A DNA stretch of 64,000 nucleotides from Pseudomonas sp. IAC-BECa141 (GTDB lineage Bacteria; Pseudomonadota; Gammaproteobacteria; Pseudomonadales; Pseudomonadaceae): contig NZ_CP065410.1 of NCBI RefSeq assembly GCF_020544405.1, positions 5,733,501 through 5,797,500 on the forward strand. The letters run 5' to 3'. Below are positions 7,505-19,005 of the stretch, one piece after another. The notes under the pieces were generated by a model. That model did no database searches and had not been told where the DNA came from. It saw nothing but the letters and a program-made list of their open reading frames with translations. Numbering within the stretch: position 1 is the stretch's first letter; each line of letters begins with the position of its first letter. A program made the position numbers and the translations under genes.

Positions 7505-7516
7505 GGGTCGCACTTC

Positions 7517-8569
7517 CTACGGTTTTTTTGAAGTCGCTGTCTGCAGATAGTGTTCTGCAACATCCAGCATTCGGTTGGCAAAACCCCATTCGTTGTCGAA
7601 CCAGGCCAGGATGTTCACCAGCCGGGGGCCGGAAACGCGGGTCTGACTGGCATCGACGATGGCCGAATGTGGGTCATGGTTGAAATCACAACTTGCGTGG
7701 GGCAGCTCGGTGTAGGCCAACAGACCTTTGAGCGGGCCGCTGGTGGCAGCCTCGCGCAGGATCCGGTTGACCTCGCCGGCGTCGGTATCGCTCGCGGTCT
7801 GCATCGTGATGTCGAGGCAGGACACGTTGACCGTCGGCACGCGTACGGCTTTGGCCTGGATTCGCCCGGCAAGTTCCGGCAGCAGGCGCTCGATACCTCG
7901 CGCCAGCCCTGTGGAAACCGGGATCACCGACTGGAACGCCGAACGGGTGCGGCGCAGGTCTTCATGGTGATAGGCATCGATCACCGGCTGATCGTTCATC
8001 GCCGAGTGAATCGTGGTGATCGACACATAATCCAGGCCGACTGCCTGATCCAGCAGACGCAATAGCGGCACGCCACAGTTGGTGGTGCAGGAGGCGTTGG
8101 ACACCAGCAATTCATCGCCGGTCAGGCAATCCTGATTGACGCCGTAGACGATGGTGGCGTCGACATCCGCCTCGCTGGCCATCGGCTGCGAAAACAGCAC
8201 ACGCGGCGCGCCAGCGTCGAGGAAACGCTGGCCGTCTGCGCGGGTGTGCCAGGCGCCGGAGCATTCGAGCACCAGATCGACGCCCAGCGACGCCCAATCG
8301 ATGCCTTCGGGGGTGGCACTGCGCAGGACCTTCACACAGCCGCCATTAATATGCAGACAATCGCCGTCGACCTTCACTTCGCCGGGAAACCGGCCGTGAG
8401 TGGAGTCGAAGCGTGTCAGGTATTCGATGCTGGCCATGTCGGCCAGGTCGTTGATCGCGACAATTTCAAACCCTGCCTTCTCGCCTCGCTCGAACAACGC
8501 ACGCAAGACGCAACGACCAATCCGGCCGTAGCCGTTGAGTGCAACTTTGTAGGGACGCGGTTGAGGCAT
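7517..8569 (-). CDS. epd: D-erythrose-4-phosphate dehydrogenase
   Basis: This 350-residue enzyme of the glyceraldehyde-3-phosphate dehydrogenase family oxidises erythrose 4-phosphate to 4-phosphoerythronate, feeding pyridoxal phosphate synthesis. The NAD-binding ALNGYGRIGRCVLRAL lies at residues ~10-25. The catalytic Cys is in SNASCTTNC (near residue 156), and IHSAMNDQPV and WFDNEWGFANRM are family signatures. Position between tkt, which makes and uses erythrose 4-phosphate, and pgk supports Epd over a true GAPDH. The N-terminal LNGYGRIG and the HSAMNDQ sequence, in place of the HAYTGDQ of GAPDHs, also support it. Confidence 0.92.
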   Translation of the reverse strand: MPQPRPYKVALNGYGRIGRCVLRALFERGEKAGFEIVAINDLADMASIEYLTRFDSTHGRFPGEVKVDGDCLHINGGCVKVLRSATPEGIDWASLGVDLVLECSGAWHTRADGQRFLDAGAPRVLFSQPMASEADVDATIVYGVNQDCLTGDELLVSNASCTTNCGVPLLRLLDQAVGLDYVSITTIHSAMNDQPVIDAYHHEDLRRTRSAFQSVIPVSTGLARGIERLLPELAGRIQAKAVRVPTVNVSCLDITMQTASDTDAGEVNRILREAATSGPLKGLLAYTELPHASCDFNHDPHSAIVDASQTRVSGPRLVNILAWFDNEWGFANRMLDVAEHYLQTATSKKP

Positions 8570-8626
8570 GGGGTTCTCGATTACCGTGGTGTATCCGTTG
8601 ATGCGATGGCGCCTGAACCATCGCTA

Positions 8627-8718
8627 TCGCGAGCAAGCTCGCTCCCACAAGGGGCATATGTTGCAAACACTATTTGTGTCACACAACAAATCCCCTGTGG
8701 GAGCGAGCTTGCTCGCGA
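8627..8718. repeat. REP doublet, inverted pair
   Basis: Two 22-bp Pseudomonas REP palindromes with core GAGCGAGCTTGCTCGCGA occur at 8627-8648 (minus) and 8697-8718 (plus), about 48 bases apart, between tkt and epd. This spacing and orientation form a REPIN. Confidence 0.85.
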
Positions 8719-8749
8719 TGGCGTCAGTTCAGGCGACACCTATTCTGGA

Positions 8750-10747
8750 TCAGTCTTCCAGCAGCTCTTCAGCCTGGCCCAGGATGTTTTCCAGGGTGAA
8801 GCCGAACTCTTCGAACAGTGCCGAAGCCGGAGCCGATTCGCCGTAGGTGGTCATGCCGATCACGCGACCTTCCAGACCCACGTACTTGAACCAGAAGTCG
8901 GCGTGTGCCGCTTCGATCGCGATACGCGCGCCAACCTGCAACGGCAGGACCGATTGCTTGTAGCTGGCGTCCTGAGCATCGAACGCGCTGGTGCATGGCA
9001 TGGAAACCACGCGCACCTTGCGGCCTTGCTCGGTCAGTTTGTCGTAGGCCTGAACGGCCAGACCGACTTCCGAACCGGTGGCGATCAGGATCAGCTCAGG
9101 CTCGCCTGCACAGTCCTTCAGTACATAACCGCCACGGCTGATGTTGGCGATCTGGCCGGCATCACGGGTTTGGTGTTGCAGGTTCTGACGCGAGAAGATC
9201 AGCGCCGACGGGCCGTCCTTGCGCTCCAGGGCGTTTTTCCAGGCCACGGCCGATTCAACGGCATCGGCTGGACGCCAGGTGTCGAGGTTCGGCGTGCTGC
9301 GCAGGCTGGTCAGTTGCTCGATCGGCTGGTGCGTCGGGCCGTCTTCGCCCAGACCGATGGAGTCGTGGGTGTAGACGTGGATGACACGCTGCTTCATCAG
9401 AGCGGACATGCGCACCGCGTTGCGGGCGTACTCCATGAACATCAGGAAGGTCGCGCCGTAAGGCACCAGACCGCCGTGCAGGGCAACGCCGTTCATGATG
9501 GCGGTCATGCCGAATTCGCGCACGCCGTAGTACATGTAGTTGCCGCTGGCGTCTTCGGCGCTGACGCCTTTGCAGCCTTTCCACAGGGTCAGGTTGGAAC
9601 CGGCCAGGTCGGCCGAACCGCCCAGCACTTCCGGCAGCAGCGGGCCGAACGCGTTCAAGGTGTTCTGGCTGGCCTTACGGCTGGCGATGGTTTCGCCTTT
9701 GGCCGCAACGTCGGCGATGTAGGCGTCAGCCTTCTCGGAGAAGTCGGCCGGCAGCTCGCCGCTCAGGCGACGGATCAGTTCATTGGCTTCGGTCGGGAAT
9801 GCGGCGGAGTAAGCAGCGAAACGCTGATCCCACTCGGCTTCGAAAGCGCGGCCTTTTTCCTTGGCGTCCCACTCGGCATAGATGTCGGCCGGGATTTCGA
9901 ACGGGCCGTGGTTCCAGTTCAGCGCCTGACGGGTCAGGGCGATTTCCGCGTCACCCAGCGGGGCGCCGTGGCAATCTTCCTTGCCTTGCTTGTTCGGCGA
10001 ACCGAAACCGATGGTGGTCTTGCAGCAGATCAGGGTCGGCAGCGGGCTCTTGCGAGCGGTCTCGATGGCGGTCTTGATCTCTTCCGGATCGTGACCGTCG
10101 ACATTGCGGATCACTTGCCAGTTGTACGATTCGAAGCGCTTGGGCGTGTCGTCGGTGAACCAGCCTTCGACTTCGCCGTCGATGGAGATGCCGTTGTCAT
10201 CGTAGAAGGCGATCAGCTTGCCCAGGCCCAGAGTGCCGGCCAGGGAAGCGACTTCGTGGGAAATGCCTTCCATCATGCAGCCATCACCCAGGAACACGTA
10301 GGTGTGGTGGTCGACGATGTTGTGGCCGGGACGGTTGAACTGGGCGCCCAGTACCTTTTCTGCCAGGGCGAAGCCCACGGCGTTGGCCAGACCCTGACCC
10401 AACGGGCCGGTGGTGGTTTCAACGCCCGGGGTGTAACCGAATTCCGGATGGCCGGGGGTGCGGCTGTGCAATTGACGGAACTGCTTCAGGTCGTCGATCG
10501 ACAGGTCGTAACCGGTCAGGTGCAGCAGCGAGTAGATCAACATCGAGCCGTGGCCGTTGGACAGCACGAAGCGGTCACGGTCGGCGAACGATGGATTGCT
10601 CGGGTTGTGCTTGAGGTAGTCGCGCCAAAGCACTTCGGCGATATCTGCCATACCCATGGGGGCACCGGGATGGCCGCTGTTGGCTTTTTGCACGGCATCC
10701 ATGCTGAGGGCACGAATGGCGTTGGCACGCTCACGACGGCTAGGCAT
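8750..10747 (-). CDS. tktA: Transketolase
   Basis: This 665-residue thiamine-diphosphate enzyme transfers two-carbon ketol units between sugar phosphates in the non-oxidative pentose phosphate pathway. The N-terminal [17 protein letters not shown] (residues ~25-41), the cofactor loop [20 protein letters not shown] with [11 protein letters not shown], the [16 protein letters not shown] segment and the pyrimidine-domain [19 protein letters not shown] are all present at the expected places. AGGAG lies eight bases upstream of the ATG. It is the first gene of the tkt-epd-pgk-fba run. Its leader contains two hairpins, listed separately. Confidence 0.97.
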   Translation of the reverse strand: MPSRRERANAIRALSMDAVQKANSGHPGAPMGMADIAEVLWRDYLKHNPSNPSFADRDRFVLSNGHGSMLIYSLLHLTGYDLSIDDLKQFRQLHSRTPGHPEFGYTPGVETTTGPLGQGLANAVGFALAEKVLGAQFNRPGHNIVDHHTYVFLGDGCMMEGISHEVASLAGTLGLGKLIAFYDDNGISIDGEVEGWFTDDTPKRFESYNWQVIRNVDGHDPEEIKTAIETARKSPLPTLICCKTTIGFGSPNKQGKEDCHGAPLGDAEIALTRQALNWNHGPFEIPADIYAEWDAKEKGRAFEAEWDQRFAAYSAAFPTEANELIRRLSGELPADFSEKADAYIADVAAKGETIASRKASQNTLNAFGPLLPEVLGGSADLAGSNLTLWKGCKGVSAEDASGNYMYYGVREFGMTAIMNGVALHGGLVPYGATFLMFMEYARNAVRMSALMKQRVIHVYTHDSIGLGEDGPTHQPIEQLTSLRSTPNLDTWRPADAVESAVAWKNALERKDGPSALIFSRQNLQHQTRDAGQIANISRGGYVLKDCAGEPELILIATGSEVGLAVQAYDKLTEQGRKVRVVSMPCTSAFDAQDASYKQSVLPLQVGARIAIEAAHADFWFKYVGLEGRVIGMTTYGESAPASALFEEFGFTLENILGQAEELLED

Positions 10748-10781
10748 CGCTGATCTCCTGGGTGTGAATAGATTGAAACGG

Positions 10782-10847
10782 AAAAAAGGAGGGCATTTTC
10801 CCTCACCCGAGCGCCTCGGGGCAATGACAGATAGTCATCCGGAGGCG
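10782..10847 (-). promoter_or_regulatory. Two hairpins in the tkt leader, one terminator-like
   Basis: Read on the minus strand, an outer CGCCTC/GAGGCG stem (10812-10817 with 10842-10847) encloses ATGAC/GTCAT (10824-10828 with 10834-10838). It is followed by GAGGG-AAAATG-CCCTC (10789-10804) and a run of six T (10782-10787). The second hairpin looks like an intrinsic terminator in the 5' leader, about 40 bases before the tkt start. Attenuation is inferred. Confidence 0.45.
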
Positions 10848-10955
10848 TTTTTCCAATGGATAACATCGGTTTCGGCGGGTGAAACCTTTCCGCTGTTCGT
10901 TTGTAGAGTTAACCGGGCGGTGAGAAGTGCAATCGGATGCGCCATCCATCGAGCA

Positions 10956-10975
10956 ATATCAAAACTTTTTGATAT
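10956..10975. promoter_or_regulatory. Palindromic operator candidate upstream of sahR-metK
   Basis: ATATCAAAACTTTTTGATAT is a near-perfect 20-bp palindrome (9 of 10 pairs), 43 bases before the start of the ArsR-type gene. ArsR-family dimers bind such AT-rich palindromes. Autoregulation of sahR-metK, and possibly control of tkt, is inferred. Confidence 0.6.
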
Positions 10976-11018
10976 AGACCTTGCGATGCCTTCCGGCCGT
11001 CACTAGACTGCCAGCCCT

Positions 11019-12014
11019 ATGAACTTACGTGTGCCTTCCATTCGCCATGACGATTGCGACGAGCTGGCGGCCCTGTGCAAGGCCGGCGGCGATCCACTGC
11101 GGCTGAATGTATTGCGCGCCCTGGCCAACGACTCGTTCGGCGTTCTGGAACTGGCGCAGATTTTCGATATCGGCCAGTCCGGCATGAGCCATCACCTTAA
11201 AGTGCTGGCGCAGGCGGATCTGGTGGCGACTCGCCGCGAAGGCAATGCGGTTTTCTATCGCCGCGCCCTGCCCCACACCGAGTTGCTGGGCGGCAAGTTG
11301 CACACTGCATTGTTAGAAGAAGTCGACAATCTGGCGCTGCCGGCCGACGTGGAAACCCGGATCGCAAAGGTTCACGGGCAACGCGCTGCCAACAGCCAGG
11401 ACTTTTTTGCCCGGGTCGCGGAGAAATTCCGCGCCCAGCAGGATTTGATTGCCGGCCTGCCGCAGTACCGTGAAAGCGTGCTGGCCCTGCTCGACAAACT
11501 GAATTTCAATGGCGCAGCCACGGCCATTGAAGTCGGCCCCGGCGATGGTGCATTCCTGCCGGAACTGGCGCGCCGCTTCGGCACCGTAACCGCACTGGAC
11601 AACAGCGCGGCGATGCTCGAACTGGCCCGTCAGGTATGTGAACGTGAACAGCTGGCTAACGTCAGCCTGCAATTGGCCGATGCATTGAATGGCGTGAGCC
11701 TTCAGGCCGATTGCGTGGTGTTGAACATGGTGTTGCACCATTTCGCCGCGCCGGCCGAAGCGCTCAAGCACATGGCCAGCCTGCTGCAACCGGGCGGTAG
11801 CCTGCTCGTGACAGAGTTATGTAGCCACAACCAGAGTTGGGCCAGGGAGGCCTGCGGTGATCTGTGGTTGGGGTTTGAACAGGACGATCTGGCCCGTTGG
11901 GCCACCGCTGCGGGACTCGTTCCCGGGGAAAGCCTCTATGTAGGCTTACGTAATGGTTTCCAGATTCAGGTCCGCCATTTTCAGCGACCGGCTGGCGACA
12001 CTCACCATCGGTAA
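11019..12014 (+). CDS. sahR: ArsR-type regulator fused to SAM-dependent methyltransferase domain (probable SahR)
   Basis: The 331-residue protein has an N-terminal ArsR winged helix (residues ~20-95: GDPLRLNVLRALANDSFGVLELAQIF, GMSHHLKVLAQADLVATRREGNAVFYRR). A class I methyltransferase fold follows, with the SAM-site motif AIEVGPGDGAFLPEL near residues 169-183 and LDNSAAMLELAR. Regulators of this architecture next to metK or ahcY are known as SahR and respond to S-adenosylhomocysteine to control the methionine cycle. The stop lies 18 bases before metK, so the two are cotranscribed. The ligand is inferred; no metal-site cysteines of classic ArsR are visible. Confidence 0.8.
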   Translation: MNLRVPSIRHDDCDELAALCKAGGDPLRLNVLRALANDSFGVLELAQIFDIGQSGMSHHLKVLAQADLVATRREGNAVFYRRALPHTELLGGKLHTALLEEVDNLALPADVETRIAKVHGQRAANSQDFFARVAEKFRAQQDLIAGLPQYRESVLALLDKLNFNGAATAIEVGPGDGAFLPELARRFGTVTALDNSAAMLELARQVCEREQLANVSLQLADALNGVSLQADCVVLNMVLHHFAAPAEALKHMASLLQPGGSLLVTELCSHNQSWAREACGDLWLGFEQDDLARWATAAGLVPGESLYVGLRNGFQIQVRHFQRPAGDTHHR

Positions 12015-12032
12015 ATTCAGGAAAACATCGAG

Positions 12033-13223
<1,191 letters not shown>

Positions 13224-13242
13224 TTTTCCTGGCGGTACAGGA

Positions 13243-13276
13243 AGCCCCGCACGGTTCGCCGTGCGGGGCTTTTTCA
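13243..13276 (+). terminator. Rho-independent terminator of metK
   Basis: AGCCCCGCACGG and CCGTGCGGGGCT form a 12-bp stem around a TTCG loop, followed by TTTTTC. It lies 20 bases after the metK stop codon. Confidence 0.95.
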
Positions 13277-13286
13277 TTCGTACTCC

Positions 13287-13308
13287 GTGGGAGCGAGCTT
13301 GCTCGCGA
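13287..13308 (+). repeat. Single REP element
   Basis: One copy of the Pseudomonas REP palindrome (core GAGCGAGCTTGCTCGCGA) lies directly behind the metK terminator. No inverted partner is visible nearby, unlike the other REPs in the window. Confidence 0.8.
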
Positions 13309-13411
13309 AGAGGCCCGAATCAGCGACATCACATTCGGACTGGAAACAGCTCGCAAAACACCCATCTCTCTCAACAACAAATCCTCGCCTAGCCTTCAAG
13401 CATCTACCTGA

Positions 13412-15103
<1,692 letters not shown>

Positions 15104-15201
15104 ACATGCAATCCCCGGCCCGCCGGGAACCCAATGTCCGCCGGAGCGCTCCAACAGCGCAGTGCTTTACCGACCCGATTGCCTTTGCACATGGAGCTTT
15201 T

Positions 15202-15597
15202 ATGAAATTTCTCGCACCGCTCGCCCTGCTGTCTTTCTGCGCAGTCCTCGCCGCTCCCGTGATGGCCGACGAAGACGCGCCGGGCCTGACCGGTTGTGCC
15301 GCCAAGAAGCAGGGCATCATCAACCAGATCGAACAGGCCAAGTCCCGAGGCAACACCGACCAGCAGGCCGGCCTCGAAACCGCCCTGCGCGAAGTCACCG
15401 AACACTGCACCGACGCCGGTCTGAAGAAAGAACGCGAAAACAAGGTACTCGATGCCAAGCACGAAGTGAGCAAGCGCCAGGCCGATCTGGACAAGGCCAT
15501 GAAGAAAGGCGATCCGGAGAAGATCGACAAGCGCAAGAACAAACTCGCCGAATCGCGCAAGGAATTGCAGGACGCGCTGGACGAACTCGACAAGTAA
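15202..15597 (+). CDS. DUF1090 family periplasmic protein
   Basis: TGGAG precedes ATG 15202, giving 131 residues. A signal peptide (MKFLAPLALLSFCAVLAAPVMA) is followed by a mature helical protein that opens with GLTGCAAKKQGIINQIEQAKSRGN and has a second Cys in VTEHCTDAG. Long charged heptad-like helices follow (KVLDAKHEVSKRQADLDKAMKKGDPEKI, then KNKLAESRKELQDALDELDK), a likely coiled coil. This matches DUF1090 proteins such as YqjC of E. coli, which have no firm function. An upstream in-frame ATG at 15106 would place the signal internally and is rejected. Confidence 0.85.
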   Translation: MKFLAPLALLSFCAVLAAPVMADEDAPGLTGCAAKKQGIINQIEQAKSRGNTDQQAGLETALREVTEHCTDAGLKKERENKVLDAKHEVSKRQADLDKAMKKGDPEKIDKRKNKLAESRKELQDALDELDK

Positions 15598-15626
15598 CCG
15601 CCAATGCGTTGAATGTGATGCCCTCT

Positions 15627-15705
15627 TCGCGAGCAAGCCCGCTCCCACATCAGACCGGGTTGCTCAGGTGAATACGGTCAAGTGTGGGAGCGGGCCTGTT
15701 CGCGA
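15627..15705. repeat. REP doublet, inverted pair
   Basis: REP variants with GAGCGGGC in place of GAGCGAGC occur at 15627-15648 (minus) and 15684-15705 (plus). They lie between the convergent DUF1090 and cytochrome c' genes. Confidence 0.8.
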
Positions 15706-15729
15706 AGGCGTTCACTCAAACAACAGAAA

Positions 15730-16179
15730 TCAATGGTCCCGAAATTCTTTATGGCAGGCACTGCAGGCATCTTCGACTTTCTGCACGGCCGGCCCCAGGT
15801 TACTGGCCTTGTAGGGTTGAACCTTGCTGGCGATCACCAGTTCACCGGTAGCCGCTTCAAGGGTGCGGGCCATTTCCTGGAAGCGGGCCTGTTTTTGCCA
15901 GACATCGTCCTTGGCGCTGGTGTGATCTTCCTCGCGCACCTGCGGGAAATGTTTCCACGGTTCATGGGACAACGCATCGAGCTTGACCGCACCTTCCGCA
16001 AATTTCGGCCCGTCGAAAGCAATGCGCCCGCGCAGCATGCCACCCAGGTCTTCGCTGGTCTTGAGCATCTGTTTGAAGATCGCCTTGCGCTGACCCAGCG
16101 GGGAATTCGGGTCGACACCGCCACAGGCGGACAGGGTCAGGCAGGCCAGCAATACAACAGAAATTCTTTTAAGAGTCAT
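15730..16179 (-). CDS. Cytochrome c' type lipoprotein
   Basis: The 149-residue protein has a lipoprotein signal (MTLKRISVVLLACLTLSACGG, lipidated Cys19) and a single C-terminal haem-binding CSACH (in VEDACSACHKEFRDH), the placement typical of cytochrome c' four-helix proteins. The body is helical (RKAIFKQMLKTSEDLGGMLRGRIAF and WQKQARFQEMARTLEAATGELV). Cytochromes c' bind gaseous ligands such as NO; a partner here is not evident. It diverges from mltA, and the two starts are about 130 bases apart. Confidence 0.88.
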   Translation of the reverse strand: MTLKRISVVLLACLTLSACGGVDPNSPLGQRKAIFKQMLKTSEDLGGMLRGRIAFDGPKFAEGAVKLDALSHEPWKHFPQVREEDHTSAKDDVWQKQARFQEMARTLEAATGELVIASKVQPYKASNLGPAVQKVEDACSACHKEFRDH

Positions 16180-16307
16180 GGTGGCTTCAGATCACGGAAA
16201 TCGGCGGCCAGTATCCTCGGGTCACCGCCAAACACCAATAGCCCTATTAACAATAAGGGTTGCTTGAGCGCATGGAGCACTTCTGCAACCGGCACAGGAA
16301 ATTCTCC

Positions 16308-17480
16308 ATGAACAGCCGTTTCAAGGCCTGGCGTCATCCGCTTATCGCTATCCTCCCGCTCTTGGCGGTCCTCGCCGGCTGCACCGGTGGCGACAGCGCC
16401 AAGCCGAAAACCCACGCCTTGGCCACCTACTCCAGTGCCACCTGGGACGCATTGCCGGCAGTGTCCGACAGCGATCTGGTGGCCGGTTTCGGTTCCTGGC
16501 GCAGCGCCTGCACCCGGCTCAAGGCTGATCCGGTCTGGGGCGCGACCTGCGCGGCAGCCGCCAATGTGCCGCAAAGCGCCGGCGACATCCGCGCCTTCCT
16601 CAAGCAGAACCTCGACGTCTTCGGCCTGCGCGCCGAGAACGACAACCCCAACGGCCTGATCACCGGCTACTACGAACCGGTCTATCCCGGCAGCCTGACG
16701 CAGACCGCCACCGCCAACGTGCCGGTGTATGGCGTGCCCGAGGACATGATCATTGTGTCGCTGGACAGTATTTACCCGGAACTGAAAGGCAAGCGCCTGC
16801 GCGGCCGCCTCGAAGGTCGCGTGCTCAAGCCTTACGACGACGCGGCGACCATCGAAAGCCAGGGCGTCAAGGCGCCGGTCGTGGCTTGGTTGACCGACCC
16901 GATGAACCTGCAATTCCTGCAGATTCAGGGTTCGGGGCGGATTCAGACCGATGACGGCCGCCAACTGCGTATCGCCTACGCTGACCAGAACGGTCACCCG
17001 TACCGGCCGATCGGCCGCTGGCTGGTGGAACAGGGCGAGCTGAAAAAAGAAGAAGTGACCATGGGCGCAATCAGCGACTGGGCCAAGGCCAACCCGTCGC
17101 GCATTCCGGAACTGCTGGCGAGCAACCCGAGCTACGTGTTCTTCACCCGCAACCCGGACAGCAACGAAGGCCCGCGCGGCTCGCTGAATGTGCCGCTGAC
17201 CGCCGGTTACAGCGCGGCAGTGGATCGCAAGGTGATTCCGCTGGGCAGCCTGTTGTGGCTGTCGACCACTCGCCCGGACGGCACGCCGCTGGTGCGCCCG
17301 GTGGCCGCGCAGGACACCGGCGGCGCGATTGCCGGCGAAGTTCGCGCGGATCTGTTCTGGGGCACCGGCGATGCCGCTGGACAACTGGCCGGCGACATGA
17401 AGCAGCAAGGGCAGATCTGGATGCTCTGGCCAAAAGGCGCGGCGCTGCCGCAAGTGCCGCAGGTGGCCGACAAGCCGTAG
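16308..17480 (+). CDS. mltA: Membrane-bound lytic murein transglycosylase A
   Basis: The start at 16308, behind CAGGAAA, gives a 390-residue lipoprotein (LLAVLAGCTGG, lipidated Cys25). MltA cleaves the MurNAc-GlcNAc bond with formation of 1,6-anhydroMurNAc at the inner face of the outer membrane. Family signatures are GYYEPVYPGS, the LQIQGSGRIQTDDGRQLRIAY region, and the C-terminal 3D domain AAQDTGGAIAGEVRADLFWG with its conserved Asp. The next downstream gene is convergent, and a terminator separates them. Confidence 0.95.
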   Translation: MNSRFKAWRHPLIAILPLLAVLAGCTGGDSAKPKTHALATYSSATWDALPAVSDSDLVAGFGSWRSACTRLKADPVWGATCAAAANVPQSAGDIRAFLKQNLDVFGLRAENDNPNGLITGYYEPVYPGSLTQTATANVPVYGVPEDMIIVSLDSIYPELKGKRLRGRLEGRVLKPYDDAATIESQGVKAPVVAWLTDPMNLQFLQIQGSGRIQTDDGRQLRIAYADQNGHPYRPIGRWLVEQGELKKEEVTMGAISDWAKANPSRIPELLASNPSYVFFTRNPDSNEGPRGSLNVPLTAGYSAAVDRKVIPLGSLLWLSTTRPDGTPLVRPVAAQDTGGAIAGEVRADLFWGTGDAAGQLAGDMKQQGQIWMLWPKGAALPQVPQVADKP

Positions 17481-17488
17481 GCACAATG

Positions 17489-17526
17489 CAAAAGATCGCA
17501 GGCCTCGTCAGCCTGCGATCTTTCAC
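17489..17526. terminator. Bidirectional terminator between mltA and MAPEG gene
   Basis: AAAGATCGCAGGC and GCCTGCGATCTTT form a 13-bp stem around CTCGTCA. The A and T flanks suit both converging genes. Confidence 0.9.
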
Positions 17527-17529
17527 GGT

Positions 17530-17913
17530 TCAGACCGACACGAAGAAGAAACTGGCAATAAGCCCCATCCCGACGAACCACACCAGCGACCGCAGCATCG
17601 CCCAGTCCGCCAGATAGCAAATGATGTAGAGCAGGCGACTGGTGATGAACAGCACCGCCAGCACATTGACCGTTACCAGCTCCGCAGTGCCCACCAGGTG
17701 CGCGACGATCACCGCCGTCGCAAACGCCGGGGTCACTTCAAAACTGTTCAGTTGCGCCGCATGGGCACGGCGCGCCACGCCATCCACGCTGTCCAGAAAG
17801 TCCCGGGGATCATGATTGTCCCGCAGCCTGAAACCACCCGAGGCCTTGGCCACGACGGTGCACAGATAGGGCAGAAAGATCGCGATCAACACACACCACA
17901 GAGCCACCGTCAT
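17530..17913 (-). CDS. MAPEG family membrane protein
   Basis: This is a 127-residue inner-membrane protein with four hydrophobic segments: MTVALWCVLIAIFLPYLCTVV, VTPAFATAVIVAHLVG, TVNVLAVLFITSRLLYIICYL and SLVWFVGMGLIASFFFV. The RRAHAAQLNSFEVTPAFATAV and SRLLYIICY sequences are the MAPEG signature. Eukaryotic members act in eicosanoid and glutathione metabolism; the role of short bacterial members like this is unknown. Confidence 0.85.
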   Translation of the reverse strand: MTVALWCVLIAIFLPYLCTVVAKASGGFRLRDNHDPRDFLDSVDGVARRAHAAQLNSFEVTPAFATAVIVAHLVGTAELVTVNVLAVLFITSRLLYIICYLADWAMLRSLVWFVGMGLIASFFFVSV

Positions 17914-17952
17914 AACGCCGTCCTTCTTTCGAGTTTTAGAGTTGCCGGGCGG

Positions 17953-18786
17953 TCAGAGCTTCATCACCAGCATGCCGACCAGCACCAGCCCACAGGCTAA
18001 GAGCCGTGGCCGGCCGAAAGGTTCTTTCAGGTATCGCATGCCGAACAGCACCACCAGGATCACGCTGATTTCACGCAATGCCGCCGCTTCGGCAATCGAA
18101 CCCAACTGCATCGCCCACAGCACCAGAGCGTAGCTGAACAACACGCAGAACCCGACCGCCAGACCCAGCCTCCATTGCTCGCGCCAGAACAGCCTGAACG
18201 CCGGACGTTTGGCCACCCACGCCAGCAACGGAAACGGCCAGGCACTGAGCAGTGTGACCCAGACCAGGTAATCCAGCGGATGCGACCAGCGCCGCAACGC
18301 CTGGCCATCGATGTAGGTGTAGCAGCCGATGCACAAGCCGATCAGCGCCACTACCGGCAGCATCGACCACGGCAGGTGTTTCCCGCCGCCGCCCTGCCAA
18401 AGCAGGCAGGCCATGCCCAGCGGGATCAACAGGATCCCGAAGATCTGCTGGGTGGTCAGCACTTCGCCGGCGAAGATCAGGGTCAGCGCCAGCACGACCA
18501 GCGGCGACAATCCGCGCATCAATGGATAGACCAGCCCCAGGTCGCCGACCCGATAGGCCTGGATCAACAGGTAGCGATAAAGCAGCTCGAACGCCGCCGA
18601 CGCCAGAATCCACGGCCAGATCTCCGGCGGCGGCAGGCTGATGAAAGGGAATGCCAGCGCGACGAACAACAGTGCCACGGTGTCCATGCAGGCCACCACC
18701 AGCAGCCGCTCGGCACTGAATTTGATCAACGTATTCCACGCTGCATGCAACAGCGCCGCCACCAACACCAGAGCTGTCGCCAGCAC
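17953..18786 (-). CDS. EamA/DMT family transporter
   Basis: The 277-residue protein starts at a GTG (18786) with AAGGAG upstream. It shows ten hydrophobic segments arranged as two five-helix halves, the drug/metabolite transporter layout. Landmarks are LHAAWNTLIKFSAERLL at the N-terminus, VYPLMRGLSPLVVLALTLIFAGEVLT in the first half, and LREISVILVVLFGMRYLKEPFGRPRLLACGLVLVGM in the second. Substrate unknown. It is transcribed away from the MFS gene at 19006. Confidence 0.85.
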   Translation of the reverse strand: MLATALVLVAALLHAAWNTLIKFSAERLLVVACMDTVALLFVALAFPFISLPPPEIWPWILASAAFELLYRYLLIQAYRVGDLGLVYPLMRGLSPLVVLALTLIFAGEVLTTQQIFGILLIPLGMACLLWQGGGGKHLPWSMLPVVALIGLCIGCYTYIDGQALRRWSHPLDYLVWVTLLSAWPFPLLAWVAKRPAFRLFWREQWRLGLAVGFCVLFSYALVLWAMQLGSIAEAAALREISVILVVLFGMRYLKEPFGRPRLLACGLVLVGMLVMKL

Positions 18787-19005
18787 GTGCCACTCCTTGC
18801 TTCTTGTTATTGAGACTGAGCCAATTAGTCAGATTATTGATTCGCGATGTGTCAGCAGCTGTTTATACTGCAAGCGACCACGCCGCACTCAGTTGCGCAC
18901 AGACAAATTCCAATAATTCCTGCCTGTCCCGTTCTCGTCCGAGAGCGGTCGACGGCCTGCGTATGCCTGATCAAAGCGTCAAGACTAACGACAGAGACCT
19001 TGCGC

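Noticed and set aside
8246..10753. 835-codon open frame on the plus strand opposite tkt
   Set aside because: It is the antisense shadow of the high-GC tkt gene, which has full family motifs on the other strand.
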